DNA of 64,000 nucleotides from Mimachlamys varia. Taxonomy: Eukaryota; Mollusca; Bivalvia; Pectinida; Pectinidae. Under the pieces are notes generated by a model. That model had not been told where the DNA came from and made no database searches. It was given only the letters and a program-made list of their open reading frames with translations. Positions 35,771-50,100 of the stretch are shown here, piece by piece (positions within the stretch are counted from its first letter, which is position 1; every line of letters begins with the position of its first letter). The DNA is taken from assembly GCA_947623455.1 (NCBI GenBank), contig OX392528.1, positions 758,001-822,000 of the forward strand, read 5' to 3'. The position numbers and the translations under genes were made by a program.

Positions 35771-35810
35771 CCAACCCGTACTACAGGGTGTCCACTACCG
35801 GACACAGGTG
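35729..35810 (+). repeat. 41-bp tandem duplication spanning a stop codon
   Basis: 'accaacccgtgctccagggt' + 'gtccactaccggacacaggt' + g is followed at once by a second copy that differs by two bases (gtgctcc/gtactac). The first copy encodes the last residues of the 299-aa protein and its TGA is formed at the junction. The second copy lies in the 3' UTR. Confidence 0.9.
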
Positions 35811-38195
35811 AAGCTCGGCAGCTGAATTAGTGACTGGAAAATGTTCAGTATCTGTGTTATTCGTTTAGATATTCCATCTTGTCCGTATTGAAGAAAAAAG
35901 GTTTGCTTCAAACACATGAATATTGCCGTAACCGATGTCATGCTATTTTTGCGGCGATTAAATATATAACTTATTTGCCTAGTTGCATTATTATTTGGTA
36001 CACAGCCTATGTATTATGAAATAATCATGCTGTCATCAATAAAATCTCAGATTTATATCCAATTGTCGGTTCTAAAAGCTCACTAGAGCTGTAATGTCAT
36101 CTTGTTGTATATGTACCGACGGTAAATAAATATATGATATCAGTGACATTGGCCTTTTAGTTATTAAGTTTTTGGAAGATTTTAAGACTTCGGACCCCTT
36201 GACATTGAAGGCAGGTCAAGGTCGTTAATTTAAACAAACTTGGTAGCCCTTCATCACGCATGTTACAAGTCCAATATAAATACCAACACCAGATGGTCAC
36301 CGGAGAGGTGACGTAAACATCATCAGTTAGAAGTACTCTTACTTTCAATTCTGGAGACAGTGATCAATGTACATGTAATGTGAACTGAAAAGCAGATAGA
36401 TATAGAACCGAGACTAATAGCTTGATACTTTGATGGGAGGTTTCTGTGCCGGCTCCTAACAACACCATAGTAACAAAGTGTACTATGTACCGGAAGTGGA
36501 TCTTCTCAGAATACGGGGTCTTGTAAAATGTTAACAATGACATCACTTATAGTTCACCTAGAAGTCTGTCGTCAAGGTCTTTAGATGTCCACATCTCTCT
36601 GATCCACCATATGCTTCATTTACTGTTTCAATTGGTCTTTGTAGCGGTTTGGAGAGAAGTTCTTTCAAACTTTGTTAAGAGACAATTTTAATAGGTTACA
36701 GCTGTTAGTTGACACAACTTCTTCTGAAAGGCTATTCAATGTGCTTTTTGTTCTTTTAAGGCTGCAATGACCCTTTGAAAGTTTTTGGGATTGCATAAGT
36801 AATAATGTAATGTGTGATTCCGTTGGCTTTATTGTGCGCCAAGACTGCTAAATTGTTCCTATAAATTTGGCATTTATATGTCTTATCTGTCATCATTGGT
36901 GGTAGGTTGGTTAAAGTTAACATGCTTTAAAACATTGAAGAGGTGTTCTTGTAGTACAACCAGTAAACGGTTAATGTGTGACGTTTTGTGGACATGTATA
37001 GTATGTACTGTGTCACCTCATCAGACAAATTATATTAGCCCCCTCATCTCGATTCATGACTGGTCTTATTCAGCATATTCATATGACTTCCTTTGTGTAT
37101 GTGCCTCAAACAGTCTCATTGGATATATATTCAGATAACTTCCATTATCCGCTCCGAGAACAGACTGCAGGAGAAATTAATTTTGATATACTGCAGGAGG
37201 CAAGCCCTGAATCTAGAAGAGTGGGTCTTTTGCAGCTAAGTTGATTCAGTAAAAATTCACCAGTTTGATTCCTCATTTCTTCCTCCTGCTTTTGTAGTAT
37301 TGGATTGCTGTAAAACTAGTGAAATTGTACTTTTAACTAAAAAACTGAAGCATGTCAAGTTTTAAGTTAAAGGTTTAAAATCTTGGTCATAAGTTTGCAG
37401 TTTTTCCTTTTTATCATTTGAAAAGAAACTACATGTTTTCAAAGAATGCAAGGAGAGGAGTTTTTTTGTTGTTTTTCCAATATAATAAATACACAACAAC
37501 AAAATCTATGTTGAAGATTTTATTTTTCAATAAATATTTTTTCAAGTTTGGTTCTCAGAAAACCTAGCCCCACATATACAGACCTAATAGCTGTTATTTT
37601 CAAGCTAGACATCTTACAAGCATTACAGCCTACACCAAAAATAATTAAAAGATTACCTTACCAGAGTAGCACAATAAACACAAAATACAGTTCTCAGTTT
37701 GTCTCTGACAGCAATTTTACATTAGGACTACAAAGCCTAAACGTCGCTTAAAACTAATAGTTATATCCATCATTGCTGTTTTCTCAGAATAATTAAATGT
37801 GTCCATGATTAGAATCCAAAGAAAGCAGAGACACTTAATAACCCATGTGACTAGTTATGGAACAGTCCCAGACACTTGTTGTACTGGTGTTCCTAGACGT
37901 CCTTTTGTTTGGCCATCGTCGGTAAACTATAATCCTGATCATGATGCTGTGTGTGTGAGCATTGTAACCACCAATGTCAGCCAGGTGTCTAGATACTACA
38001 CAAAACTCAATGTAAATGGCAGTATGTCACTTAACGTTTTTCAGCACTAATATTGCACAGTTCCATCCTGATCACCAACGACAGAGTAAAGTGGAAATGT
38101 CTGAATGTGATCTCTCTCACAGTATTCTTTGCTTCTGGTCCACTGAACATATGTTATAGGTGAAATAGTAGAAAAGTATGAGAATCTGTTCCTCC
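35811..38195. other. 3' regions of two convergent genes, no further gene seen
   Basis: AATAAA at 36038-36043 probably ends the + strand transcript. On the - strand AATAAA (tttatt at 37518-37523) is a candidate end for ACTR10, giving a 3' UTR of about 680 bases. ORFs between are short (up to 86 codons) and lack support. Confidence 0.5.
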
Positions 38196-41100
38196 TCAGC
38201 CAGATACAGCCTGTTCCGTGATGGAGCACCAGTCCGTGAGCTTCCCCGACAGTTGGTAAGTGTCCCTCGTCACCGATCGGCTCGGTAAAGTCTCCAGCGA
38301 ACCCATCATAGCACCTGGTGGACAAAAATATCTGTCAGCTTTAAAATGGCTTTTTACCAGAATAGGGAATAACTCATTTTTCTCAATTTTTGATGAAGTG
38401 GATCTTTTCAAAAAGTATTGCACTGTATATATGAGGTTAAGTATAACAGGGCAGTTTATATAGACGTCTTGTACTGAAGTGTATTATTTATACTCCTTCA
38501 TTCTGAAATAAACTTACATGTTATTATCTATACCCCTCAATTCTGAGATAAACTTACATGTAATTATTTATACTCCTCCATTCTGAGATAAACTTACATG
38601 TTATTATTTATACTCCTCCATTCTGAGATAAACTTACATGTTATTATCTATACCCCTCAATTCTGAGATAAACTTACATGTAATTATTTATACTCCTCCA
38701 TTCTGAGATAAACTTACATGTTATTATCTATACCCCTCAATTCTGAGATAAACTTACATGTAATTATTTATACTCCTCCATTCTGAGATAAACTTACATG
38801 TTATTATTTATACTCCTCCATTCTGAGATAAACTTACATGTAATTATTTATACTCCCCCATTCTGAGATAAACTTCTATGTTATTATCTATACTCCTCCA
38901 TTCTGAGATAAACTTACATGTTATTATTTATACTCCTCCATTCTGAGATAAACTTATATGTTATTATCTATACTCCTCCATTCTGAGATAAACTTACATG
39001 TTATTATTTATACTCCTCCATTCTGAGATAAACTTATATGTTATTATTTTTATCGAATAAGAAAATATAGTAGGTAAGCAATTAATGAGACAAACACCCG
39101 GTATCTGTTAATAATGAACAGTTATCATCATAAATAACCCCCGATTTGATTGACAATCACTTAAACTAAGCACAGTTATCAATCATTTATAGCACGTCCT
39201 AGACAAATCTTAACCCCCGCCACACAGATCATTAAAGCACATCCTACACAAATAATGCCCCCCGCAGCCACGCAGTTCGTTTATAGCACATCCTAAACAA
39301 ATCTTACCCCCGCCACACAGATCATTTATAGCACAACCTAGACAAATCTTACCCCCGCCACACAGAACATTTATACCACAACCTAAACAAATCTTACCCC
39401 CACCACACAGATCATTTATAGCACACCTAGACAAATCTTACCCCCCAGCCAGGCAGCATAGTTTTCCTTGGCTGGCAGCTTGTGGAACTTGAATGTCTGT
39501 ATAGACAACTGTTCCTTGTACTTGGGTTTCCTGAGGAGGTCGTACAGCTCTGATCCAACACGATGGTGGAAACCCTTCAGCATGGATGTCCCGCCAATAA
39601 TCACAATGTTACTGGCTAACTCCAGGCGCATGTCAATGGGACACTGAATCAAACAAGTGGCATGTCATTGGGACACTGAATCAAACAAGTGGCATGTCAT
39701 TGGGACACTGAATCAAACAAGTGGCATGTCATTGGGACACTGAATCAAACAAGTGGCATGTCATTGGGACACTGAATCAAACAAGTGGCATGTCATTGGG
39801 ACACTGACTCAAACAAGTGGCATGTCAATGGGACACTGAATCAAACAAGTAGCATGTCATTGGGACACTGACTCAATCAAGTGGCATGTCCATGGGACAC
39901 TGAATCAAACAAGTGGCAATGGGACACTGAATCAAACAAGTGGCATGTCAATGGGACACTGAAACAAACAAGTGGCAATGGGACACTGAATCAAACAAGT
40001 GGCATGTCATTGGGACACTGAATCAAACAAGTGGCATGTAAATGGGACACTGAAACAAACAAGTGGCAATGGGACACTGAATCAAACAAGTGGCATGTCA
40101 TTGGGACACTGAATCAAACAAGTGGCATGTCCATGGGACACTGAATCAAACAAGTGGAATGTCATTGGGACACCAAATCAAACAAGTAGCATGTCAATGG
40201 GACACTGAAACAAACAAGTGGCATGTCAATGGGACACTGAATCAAACATGTGGCATGTCATTGCGACACTGCATCAAACAAGAGACATGTCAATGGGACA
40301 CTGAATCAAACAAGTGGCATGTCAATGGGACACTGAATCAAACATGTGGCATGTCAATGGGACACTGAATCAAACATGTGGCATGTCAATGGGACACTGA
40401 GTCAAACAAGTGGCATGTCATTGGGACACTGAATCAAACAAGTGGCATGTCAATGGGACACTGAAACAAGTGGCATGTCATTGGGACACTGAATCAAACA
40501 TGTGGCATGTCAATGGGACACTGAATCAAACAAGTGGCATGTCATTGCGACACTGCATCAAACAAGAGACATGTCAATGGGACACTGAATCAAACAAGTG
40601 GCATGTCAATGGGACACTGAATCAAACATGTGGCATGTCAATGGGACACTGAATCAAACATGTGGCATGTCAATGGGACACTGAGTCAAACAAGTGGCAT
40701 GTCATTGGGACACTGAATCAAACAAGTGGCATGTCAATGGGACACTGAAACAAGTGGCATGTCATTGGGACACTGAATCAAACAAGTGGCATGTCAATGG
40801 GACACTGAATCAAACAAGTGGAATGTCATTGGGACACTGAATCAAACAAGTGGCATGTCCACGGGACACTGAATCAAACAAGTGGCATGTCATTGGGACA
40901 CTGAATCAAACAAGTGGCATGTCATTGGGACACTGACTCAATCAAGTGGCATGTCCATGGGACACTGAAACAAGTGGCATATCAATGAGACACCAAATCA
41001 AACAAGTGGCATGTCATTGGGACACTGAATCAAACAAGTGGCATGTCATTGGGACACTGAATCAAACAAGTGGCATGTCATTGGGACACTGAAACAAGTG

Positions 41101-44100
41101 GAATGTCATTGGGACACTGAATCAAACAAGTGGCATGTCATTTGGACACTGAATCAAACAAGAGGCATGTCAATGGGACACTGAATCAAACAAGTCGCAT
41201 GTCAAATCATTCATCCATACCAACCTTGAGGATGGCATCTAACTTCCACACACAATGAAATCATTCATCCATACCGACCTTGAGGATGGCATCTAACTAC
41301 CACACAGAGTGAAATCATTCATCCATACCAACCTTGAGGATGGCATCTAAGTACCACACACAGTGAAATCATTCATCCATACCAACCTTGAGAATGGCAT
41401 CTAACTACCACACAGAGTGAAATCATTCATCCATACCAACCTTGAGGATGGCATCTAACTACCACACAGAGTGAAATCATTCATCCATACCAACCTTGAG
41501 GATGGCATCTAACTACCACACACAGCGAAATCATTCATCCATACCAACCTTGAGGATGGCACCTAACTACCACACACAGCGAAATCATTCATCCATAACC
41601 ACCTTGAGGATGGCATCTAAGTACCACACACAGTGAAATCATTCATCCATACCGACCTTGAGGATGGCATTTAACTACCACACAGAGTGAAATCATTCAT
41701 CCATACCAACCTTGAGAATGGCATCTAAGATGGAGGTTGTTACAGACTGCTCCTCGTTATCCTGTTCAAACAGAACTTCACAGCTCTGTTCCCTGTAAAC
41801 AACCAAACAACTGAACTGTTAAGATAAATCATTGATGCTGGAATATTAATCTAAATATTGTTGAAGTAACTTAAGTATTTGATTCTAAAATTATACTTCT
41901 TAATTTACTGCAATTATATCAAATAATTTACTATAATTGTACTTCTGAATTTACATCACATATAACATATACTGACCTGACTTTTCCAGTGATGTTTAGG
42001 ACTTTGCCACCATCTAAAGGATACTGAACACTGGGTGGGGGAGTGGGCAGCTACAACAGACAAACATTTATATATGACAAGCATGTGACCACTGACAGAT
42101 CTGGGAACATGTTACCACTGACAGATCTGGAAACATGTTACCACTGACAGATCTGGAAACATGTTACCACTGACAAATCTGGGAACATGTTACCACTGAC
42201 AGATCTGGGAACATGTTACCACTGACAGATCTTGGAACATGTTACCACTGACTGATCTGGGAACATGTTACCACTGACAGATCTGGGAACATGTTACCAC
42301 TGACAGATCTGGGAACATGTTACCACTGACAGATCTTGGAACATGTTACCACTGACAGATCTGGGAACATGTGACCACTGACAGATCTGGGAACATGTGA
42401 CCACTGACAGATCTGGGAACATGTTACCACTGACAGATCTGGGAACATGTTACCACTGACAGATCTGGGAACATGTTACCACTGACAGATCTGGGAACAT
42501 GTCACCACTGACAGATCTGGGAACGTCTTATCACTGACAGATCTGGGAACATGTTACCACTGACAGATCTGGGAACATGTTACCACTGACAGATCTGGGA
42601 ACATGTTACCACTGACAGATCTGGGAACATCTTATCACTGACAGATCTGGGACCATGTTACCATTGACAGATCTGGGAACATGTCACCACTGACAGATCT
42701 GGGAACATGTTACCACTGACAGATCTGGGAACATGTTACCACTGACAGATCTGGGAACATGTTACCACTGACAGATCTGGGAACATGTTACCACTGACAG
42801 ATCTGGGAACATCTTATCACTGACAGATCTGGGACCATGTTACCATTGACAGATCTGGGAACATGTCACCACTGACAGATCTGGGAACATGTTACCACTG
42901 ACAGATCTGGGAACATGTTAACACTGACAGTTCTCGGAACATGTCACCACTGACAGATCTGGGAACATGTCACCACTGACAGATCTGGGAACATGTTACC
43001 ACTGACAGATCTGGGAACATGTTACCACTGACAGATCTGGGAACATGTTACCACTAACAGATCTTGGAACATGTTACCACTGACAGATCTGGGAACATGT
43101 TACCACTGACAGATCAGGGAACATGTTACCACTGACAGATCTTGGAACATGTCACCACTGACTGATCTGGGAACATGTTACCACTGACAGATCAGGGAAC
43201 ATATTACCACTGACAGATCTGGGAACATGTTACAACTGACTGATCTGGGAACATGTTACCACTGACAGATCAGGGAACATGTTACCACTGACAGATCTGG
43301 GAACATGTGACCACTGACAGATCTGGGAACATGTCACCACTGACAGATCTGGGAACATGTCACCACTGACAGATCTGGGAACATGTGACCACTGACAGAT
43401 CTGGGATCATCTTACCACTGACAGATCTGGGAACATGTTACCACTAACAGATCTTGGAACATTTTACCACTGACAGATCTGGGAACATGTTACCACTGAC
43501 AGATCAGGGAACATGTCACCACTGACAGATCTGGGAACATGTCACCACTGACAGATCAGGGAACATGTCACCACTGACAGATCTGGGAACATCTTACCAC
43601 TGACAGATCTGGGAACATCTTACCAATGACTCGTCTGCACCATGGATAACCACTTCCTGGATAGTCTTGGCTCTCTTAAGGTTCGTCACAAAACAGCAAC
43701 GTACTGCAACCAAGACATCACAATGAGAACAGAGAACCAGTTATATATCATGTATGTTTCAGTTTTGATGTGTATTAGTTCTGTTCCACTGACTTTACCC
43801 CTTGGCATCAATACCAAAGAGTCTGTTACACTGGTCATAACTTTTTGAGTATTTTCATATCCACTATTGTATTAGAGGTGTGGTTAAGCTTATTTAGGAA
43901 AGTCCTTGGTCTATAGTTGACAGAGTCCTGTCATTCAGCAGCACACCTACGGTAATGGACTGGTAGAGTCACTACTTAACTATAGGCATTGGAAAGTGCA
44001 GGATAATTTGATCCACCAAAATTTAACCAATCCAGTGTGAGCAAAAGACACCAAATCTTCATAATGCCAAAATATTCAAAGTACAATACTTCCATTTAGT

Positions 44101-47100
44101 ATGTAACTGTTCTACTATTTTGATGATTATATTATGCTTTGTACAACATCTGATTTAGTTTCTTTAAAACTTTGAAGCTTCTTACCTTTAATGTCTTCTA
44201 AAATTTGTTCATTTAAACAATCTGAAAATAAAAACATGTATTTCTATGTAATTGTTCAGTCTACCAGTGTAACAGTGTTTGGGGTAGGCTAAAATTAAAA
44301 GGACATGAGGTGATCCTACTTTATACATTATGTATAAAACATGTTATTATAGGCTTGAAAATACATTGTATCTCACAATCACATTGGCAGGATCATGAAC
44401 GGTGCAAGTGGCCAATCTTCATGAGAACTCATGCAGACTGGTGAATAGCAATTTCTGAATATAGCCTAAATGGAAATTCCCCGGAATCTGGGGTAGCACA
44501 TAGACAATTAGACTGGAATGCAATTTATCAGATGATGGCTGCTGGCAAATATTTTTCAAAAAATTCCAAAAAACCCCATTGAAGATAAAGATGCAGTTAA
44601 CAAATGGCCACCAAACATGTGATGAACCTAGACAATGTATTTGATAGTTACGATGCTGAACTTTCGGATTCAAACCAGGTTATAATTTACATGAACGCTT
44701 GTTCCAGTAAAGGTTACACACTTAATTTATAAAATTTCATTGCTGTACACACTTACATTATGAAATTTTATTGCTGAAGCATGTAAAATGGCTTCAATAA
44801 TTCTATAGAATTACCTGGTAGACTGGACAAGGGGCACTCCTCCCGTGTATCAGTCATCACTGTCGCAGAATCTAAAAGGAGGTTTTCTATTTTTCTGTTG
44901 GAACCAAGAATATACTGTTTTAATTTAACTGAATATACAAATTTAGAAAAACAACAGTAGCACACATCAAAATACACATAATCAGAAATCCAAACATAAC
45001 AATAGAAATGTCACAGATAAAGTATCAGTACCAATACATTGGTATTAATGTAAACGGTCCATTCCTGACAGATTTGATTTGAGAAATTCAAATTTCAATA
45101 TAAGCATTAATGTGGGTGGGTTTCATTTCATAAAGAGGTAATAACATTGGAATTTATAACAATTGTTTCTTGTAAGGACAATTGAGAAAATTAGGGGATG
45201 ACTTACCCATGGATAGCTTTGGCTGCTAATGGTATACATTGTATAGCTTTTACAACAGGAATGCCCTCATACACCTGCCTCAGGTTAAGGTTATATATAC
45301 ACATTGGGTAAGTGAGCAGGTACTTGTTTACCTACAGATGACATGTTGAATACCAAAAACGTGATTATTTCCGGTTTAAAACTGGACAATCTGTATATTA
45401 ATTTGTTCTATTGTTTTACCAAATTATATATATATTTATAACACAGGCAAGATTTTCCTTAATAAATTAACAGAGTGAGAAAAAGCACCCAATAATAATT
45501 TATCTCCTGTGATATTACTTGACCTTCAGAAAGCTTTGTCCTGCTCAATGTATTGTATAGGTTTCTGCTGTAAGATAAGGATACAGGGATGACAAGCGTC
45601 TCTGTGTAGCCGATATCCATCACTAGACCAGTAGTGGACCCAAGGGTCAACAACGACATCACATGACCAGATGCAAACATCACCGTGGCAACCTAAACAG
45701 AAGGTAAGAGTGTACACTCAACATTCACCAGCTTTACAAGTACCATACGTCTATGTCTTGCTGACCAATCTACCTCTACAAGTACCATACTTCTATACCT
45801 TGCTGACCAATCTACCTCTACAAGTACCATACTTCTATGTCTTGCTGACCAATCTACCTCTACAAGTACCATACTTCTATGTCTTGCTGACCAATCTACC
45901 TCTACAAGTACCATACTTCTATGTCTTGCTGACCAATCTACCTCTACAAGTACCATACTTCTATGTCTTGCAAATTGCTGACCAATCTACCTCTACAAGT
46001 ACCATACTTCTATGTCGTGCTGACCAATCTACCTCTACAAGTACCATACTTCTATGTCTTGCTGACCAATCTACCTCTACAAGTACCATACTTCTATGTC
46101 TTGCTGACCAATCTACCTCTACAAGTACCCAATGATACTTCTATGTCTTGCTGACCAATCTACCTCTACAAGTACCATACTTCTATGTCTTGCTGACCAA
46201 TCTACCTCTACAAGTACCATACTTCTATGTTTTGCTGACCAATCTACCTCTACAAGTACCATACTTCTATGTCTTGCTGACCAATCTACCTCTACAAGTA
46301 CCATACTTCTATGTCCTGCTGACCAATCTACCTCTACAAGTACCATACTTCTATGTCTTGCTGACCAATCTGCCTCTACAAGTACCATACTTCTATGTCT
46401 TGCTGACCAATCTACCTCTACAAGTACCATGATACTTCTATGTCTTGCTGACCGGTCTACCTCTACAAGTACCATACTTCTATGTCTTGCTGACCAGTCT
46501 ACCTCTTTACAAGTACCATACTTCTATGTCTTGCTGACCAGTCTACCTCTTTACAAGTACCATACTTCTATGTCTTGCTGACCAGTCTACCTCTTTACAA
46601 GTACCATACTTCTATGTCTTGCTGACCGGTCTACCTCTACAAGTATCATACTTCTATGCCTTGCTGACCAGTCTACCTCTCTACAAGTACCATACATCTA
46701 TGTCTTGCTGACCAGTCTACCTCTTTACAAGTACCATGCTTCTATGTCTTGCTGACCGGTCTACCTCTACAAGTACCATACTTCTATGCCTTGCTGACCA
46801 GTCTACCTCTACAAGTACCATACATCTATGTCTTGCTGACCAGTCTACCTCTTTACAAGTACCATACTTCTATGTCTTGCTGACCAGTCTACCTCTCTAC
46901 AAGTACCATACTTCTATGCCTTGCTGACCAGTCTACCTCTCTACAAGTACCATACTTCTATGCCTTGCTGACCAGTCTACCTCTTTACAAGTACCATACT
47001 TCTATGCCTTGCTGACCAGTCTACCTCTTTACAAGTACCATACATCTATGTCTTGCTGACCAGTCTACCTCTTTACAAGTACCATACTTCTATGTCTTGC

Positions 47101-50100
47101 TGACCAGTCTACCTCTTTACAAGTACCATACTTCTATGTCTTGCTGACCGGTCTACCTCTACAAGTACCATACTTCTATGCCTTGCTGACCAGTCTACCT
47201 CTTTACAAGTACCATACTTCTATGTCTTGCTGACCAGTCTACCTCCTATATTATTTTCCAATTACATTTTTACACAGAAGAGAAATATCTATCGATTACT
47301 TCTTGGCAAATAGTGACAACAAACTGAAGTTGTGGAAATATCAACTTAAGGGCCTATGAAATCTTTAGAGAAATAGCATTAACAAATATTAGCTGTAACA
47401 TTTCAAGACAGCCATCTGCCTGTTATTTTGATTTTAAAATGGCATCTAGTCAACCATTTTGGTTCTCCAACTAGTTTGCAAAAGTGATATGTATAACAAC
47501 GGTGAAACATAGGAACATACATGTTAAATTGGGGGAAAATCACATGTCATTGAGTACTTTTTGAGAAATAGTGGTTTTCAATAATTATTGTTGAAGAATG
47601 GATGGACGGACCACAGATAAAGGGTAAGTTGAACAGGTAATTTTTAACAATGGTGAACTAATTAACTAATGAACTGATAGTAAAAGGTTTGATAGTAAAA
47701 ATACATACCTCATAGTGAACAAAAAGAACTTTGGCCAATGCCTCTCTGAAGATGATAGGACACAGTAGGGATTCACATACTACTACTCGCTTGTTCTTAG
47801 GGCTCAGCAACAAGTGTCTACCACATACAAAACATTACAGTAATTTATCACTGTTTATACCTATAAATATACACAACCAAGTGTCTATAGAATACAAAAC
47901 TATACAGTAATTTATCACTGTTTATACCTAAATATACACAACCAAATGTCTACCAAATACAAAACTTTACAGTAATTAATCGTTGTTTATACCTAAATAT
48001 ACACAACCAAATGTCTACAAAATACAAAACTTTACAGTAATTAATCGTTGTTTATACCTAAATATACACAACCAAGTGTCTATAGAATACAAAACTTTAC
48101 AGTGATTTAACACTGTTTATACCTAAATATACACAACCAAATGTCTATAGAATACAGACATTACAGTATAAAATAGTTGTTTATACCGAAATATACACAA
48201 CCAAATGTCTACCAAATACAAAACTTTACAGTGATTTAACACTGTTTATACCTAAATGTACACAACCAAATGTCTATAGAAAACAGACATTACAGTATAA
48301 AACAGCTGTTTATACCTAAATAAACACAACCAAATGTCTATAGAATACAGACATTACAGTATAAAATAGTTGTTTATACCTAAATATACACAACCAAATG
48401 TCTATAGAAAACAGACATTACAGTATAAAACAGCTGTTTATACCTAAATATACACAACCAAGTGTCTATAGAATACAGACATTACAGTATAAAACAGCTG
48501 TTTATACCTAAATATACACAACCAAATGTCTATAGAATACAGACATAACAGTATAAAACAGCTGTTTATACCTAAATATACACAACAAAATGTCTATAGG
48601 ATACAGACATAACAGTATAAAATAGCTGTTTATACCTAAATATACACAACAAAATGTCTATAGGATACAGACATAACAGTATAAAATAGCTGTTTATACC
48701 TAAATATACACAACCAAGTGTCTTTAGAATACAGACATAACAGTATAAAACAGCTGTTTATACCTAAATATACACAACAAAATGTCTATAGAATACAGAC
48801 ATAACAGTATAAAATAGTTGTTTATACCTAAATATACACAACAAAATGTCTATAGAATACAGACATAACAGTATAAAATAGTTGTTTATACCTAAATATA
48901 CACAACCAAGTGTCTATAGAATACAGACATAACAGTATAAAATAGTTGTTTATACCTAAATATACACAACCAAGTGTCTATAGAATACAGACATAACAGT
49001 ATTAAATAGCTGTTTATACCTAAATATACACAACAAAATGTCTATAGGATACAGACATAACAGTATAAAATAGTTGTTTATACCTAAATATACACAACAA
49101 AATGTCTATAGAATACAGACATAACAGTATAAAATAGTTGTTTATACCTAAATATACACAACAAAATGTCTATAGAATACAGACATAACAGTATAAAATA
49201 GTTGTTTATACCTAAATATACACAACCAAGTGTCTATAGAATACAGACATAACAGTATTAAATAGCTGTTTATACCTAAATATACACAACAAAATGTCTA
49301 TAGGATACAGACATAACAGTATAAAACAGCTGTTTATACCTAAATATACACAACAAAATGTCTATAGAATACAGACATAACAGTATTAAATAGCTGTTTA
49401 TACCTAAATATACACAACAAAATGTCTATAGAATACAGACATTGCATTATAAAACAGCTGTTTATACCTAAATAACACAATGATCATGTGTCTACAGAAT
49501 ACAGACATTACAGTATTAAATAGTTGTTAATACCTAAATAACACAATCAAATGTATTGCTAAGCTATCTCCCATGTTAAAGGTCTCAACAAAAAAATAGA
49601 TTTACATAAGTTACGTAGAGAGACACAACCTAGTATATCAATATCATGAAGTTACAAACCAGTTTAACTGGTTCGAACCTTTTGGCCTGGTGATCTCATC
49701 CTGGTTCTATAACCTAGAGGTCTCGGGTTCACATCCTCACTAGTTTCATTTCTTCTCTTTCTTGTAGAATATTGTTTCTTACCCATGTCAGGATGTTTGT
49801 GTAATATAATTATCACAATTGATAATTTCTTAAATATGATTACAGCCACTTGTTCCCATTTCAGAGTTATGTTAGCTGCGACGTCATGGATCTGGTTTGT
49901 TTGCCTACGTTATGTTCTGTATTCTGTCACATTGGTAACACTGTGTCAAATGCCTCCTATCATAGGACAAAGCTACAAAGCAGATTAGTATGATACTGGC
50001 AGATGTTACTGTGAGAAAGAATATTTACCTGAAGTATAGAATGAAAAGGAAATCTTTGATATTTTCATACAGCTCATCTTCCTTTTCAAAGTCCCACAGC

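Noticed and set aside
38479..39045. Junction-derived origin for the 40-bp array
   Set aside because: Each unit has a donor-like CAT|GTAAGT on the transcript strand, but it matches neither neighbouring exon edge.
45671..46927. ORFs of 63-154 codons on both strands
   Set aside because: They are the 42-bp minisatellite (period divisible by three) read in several frames.
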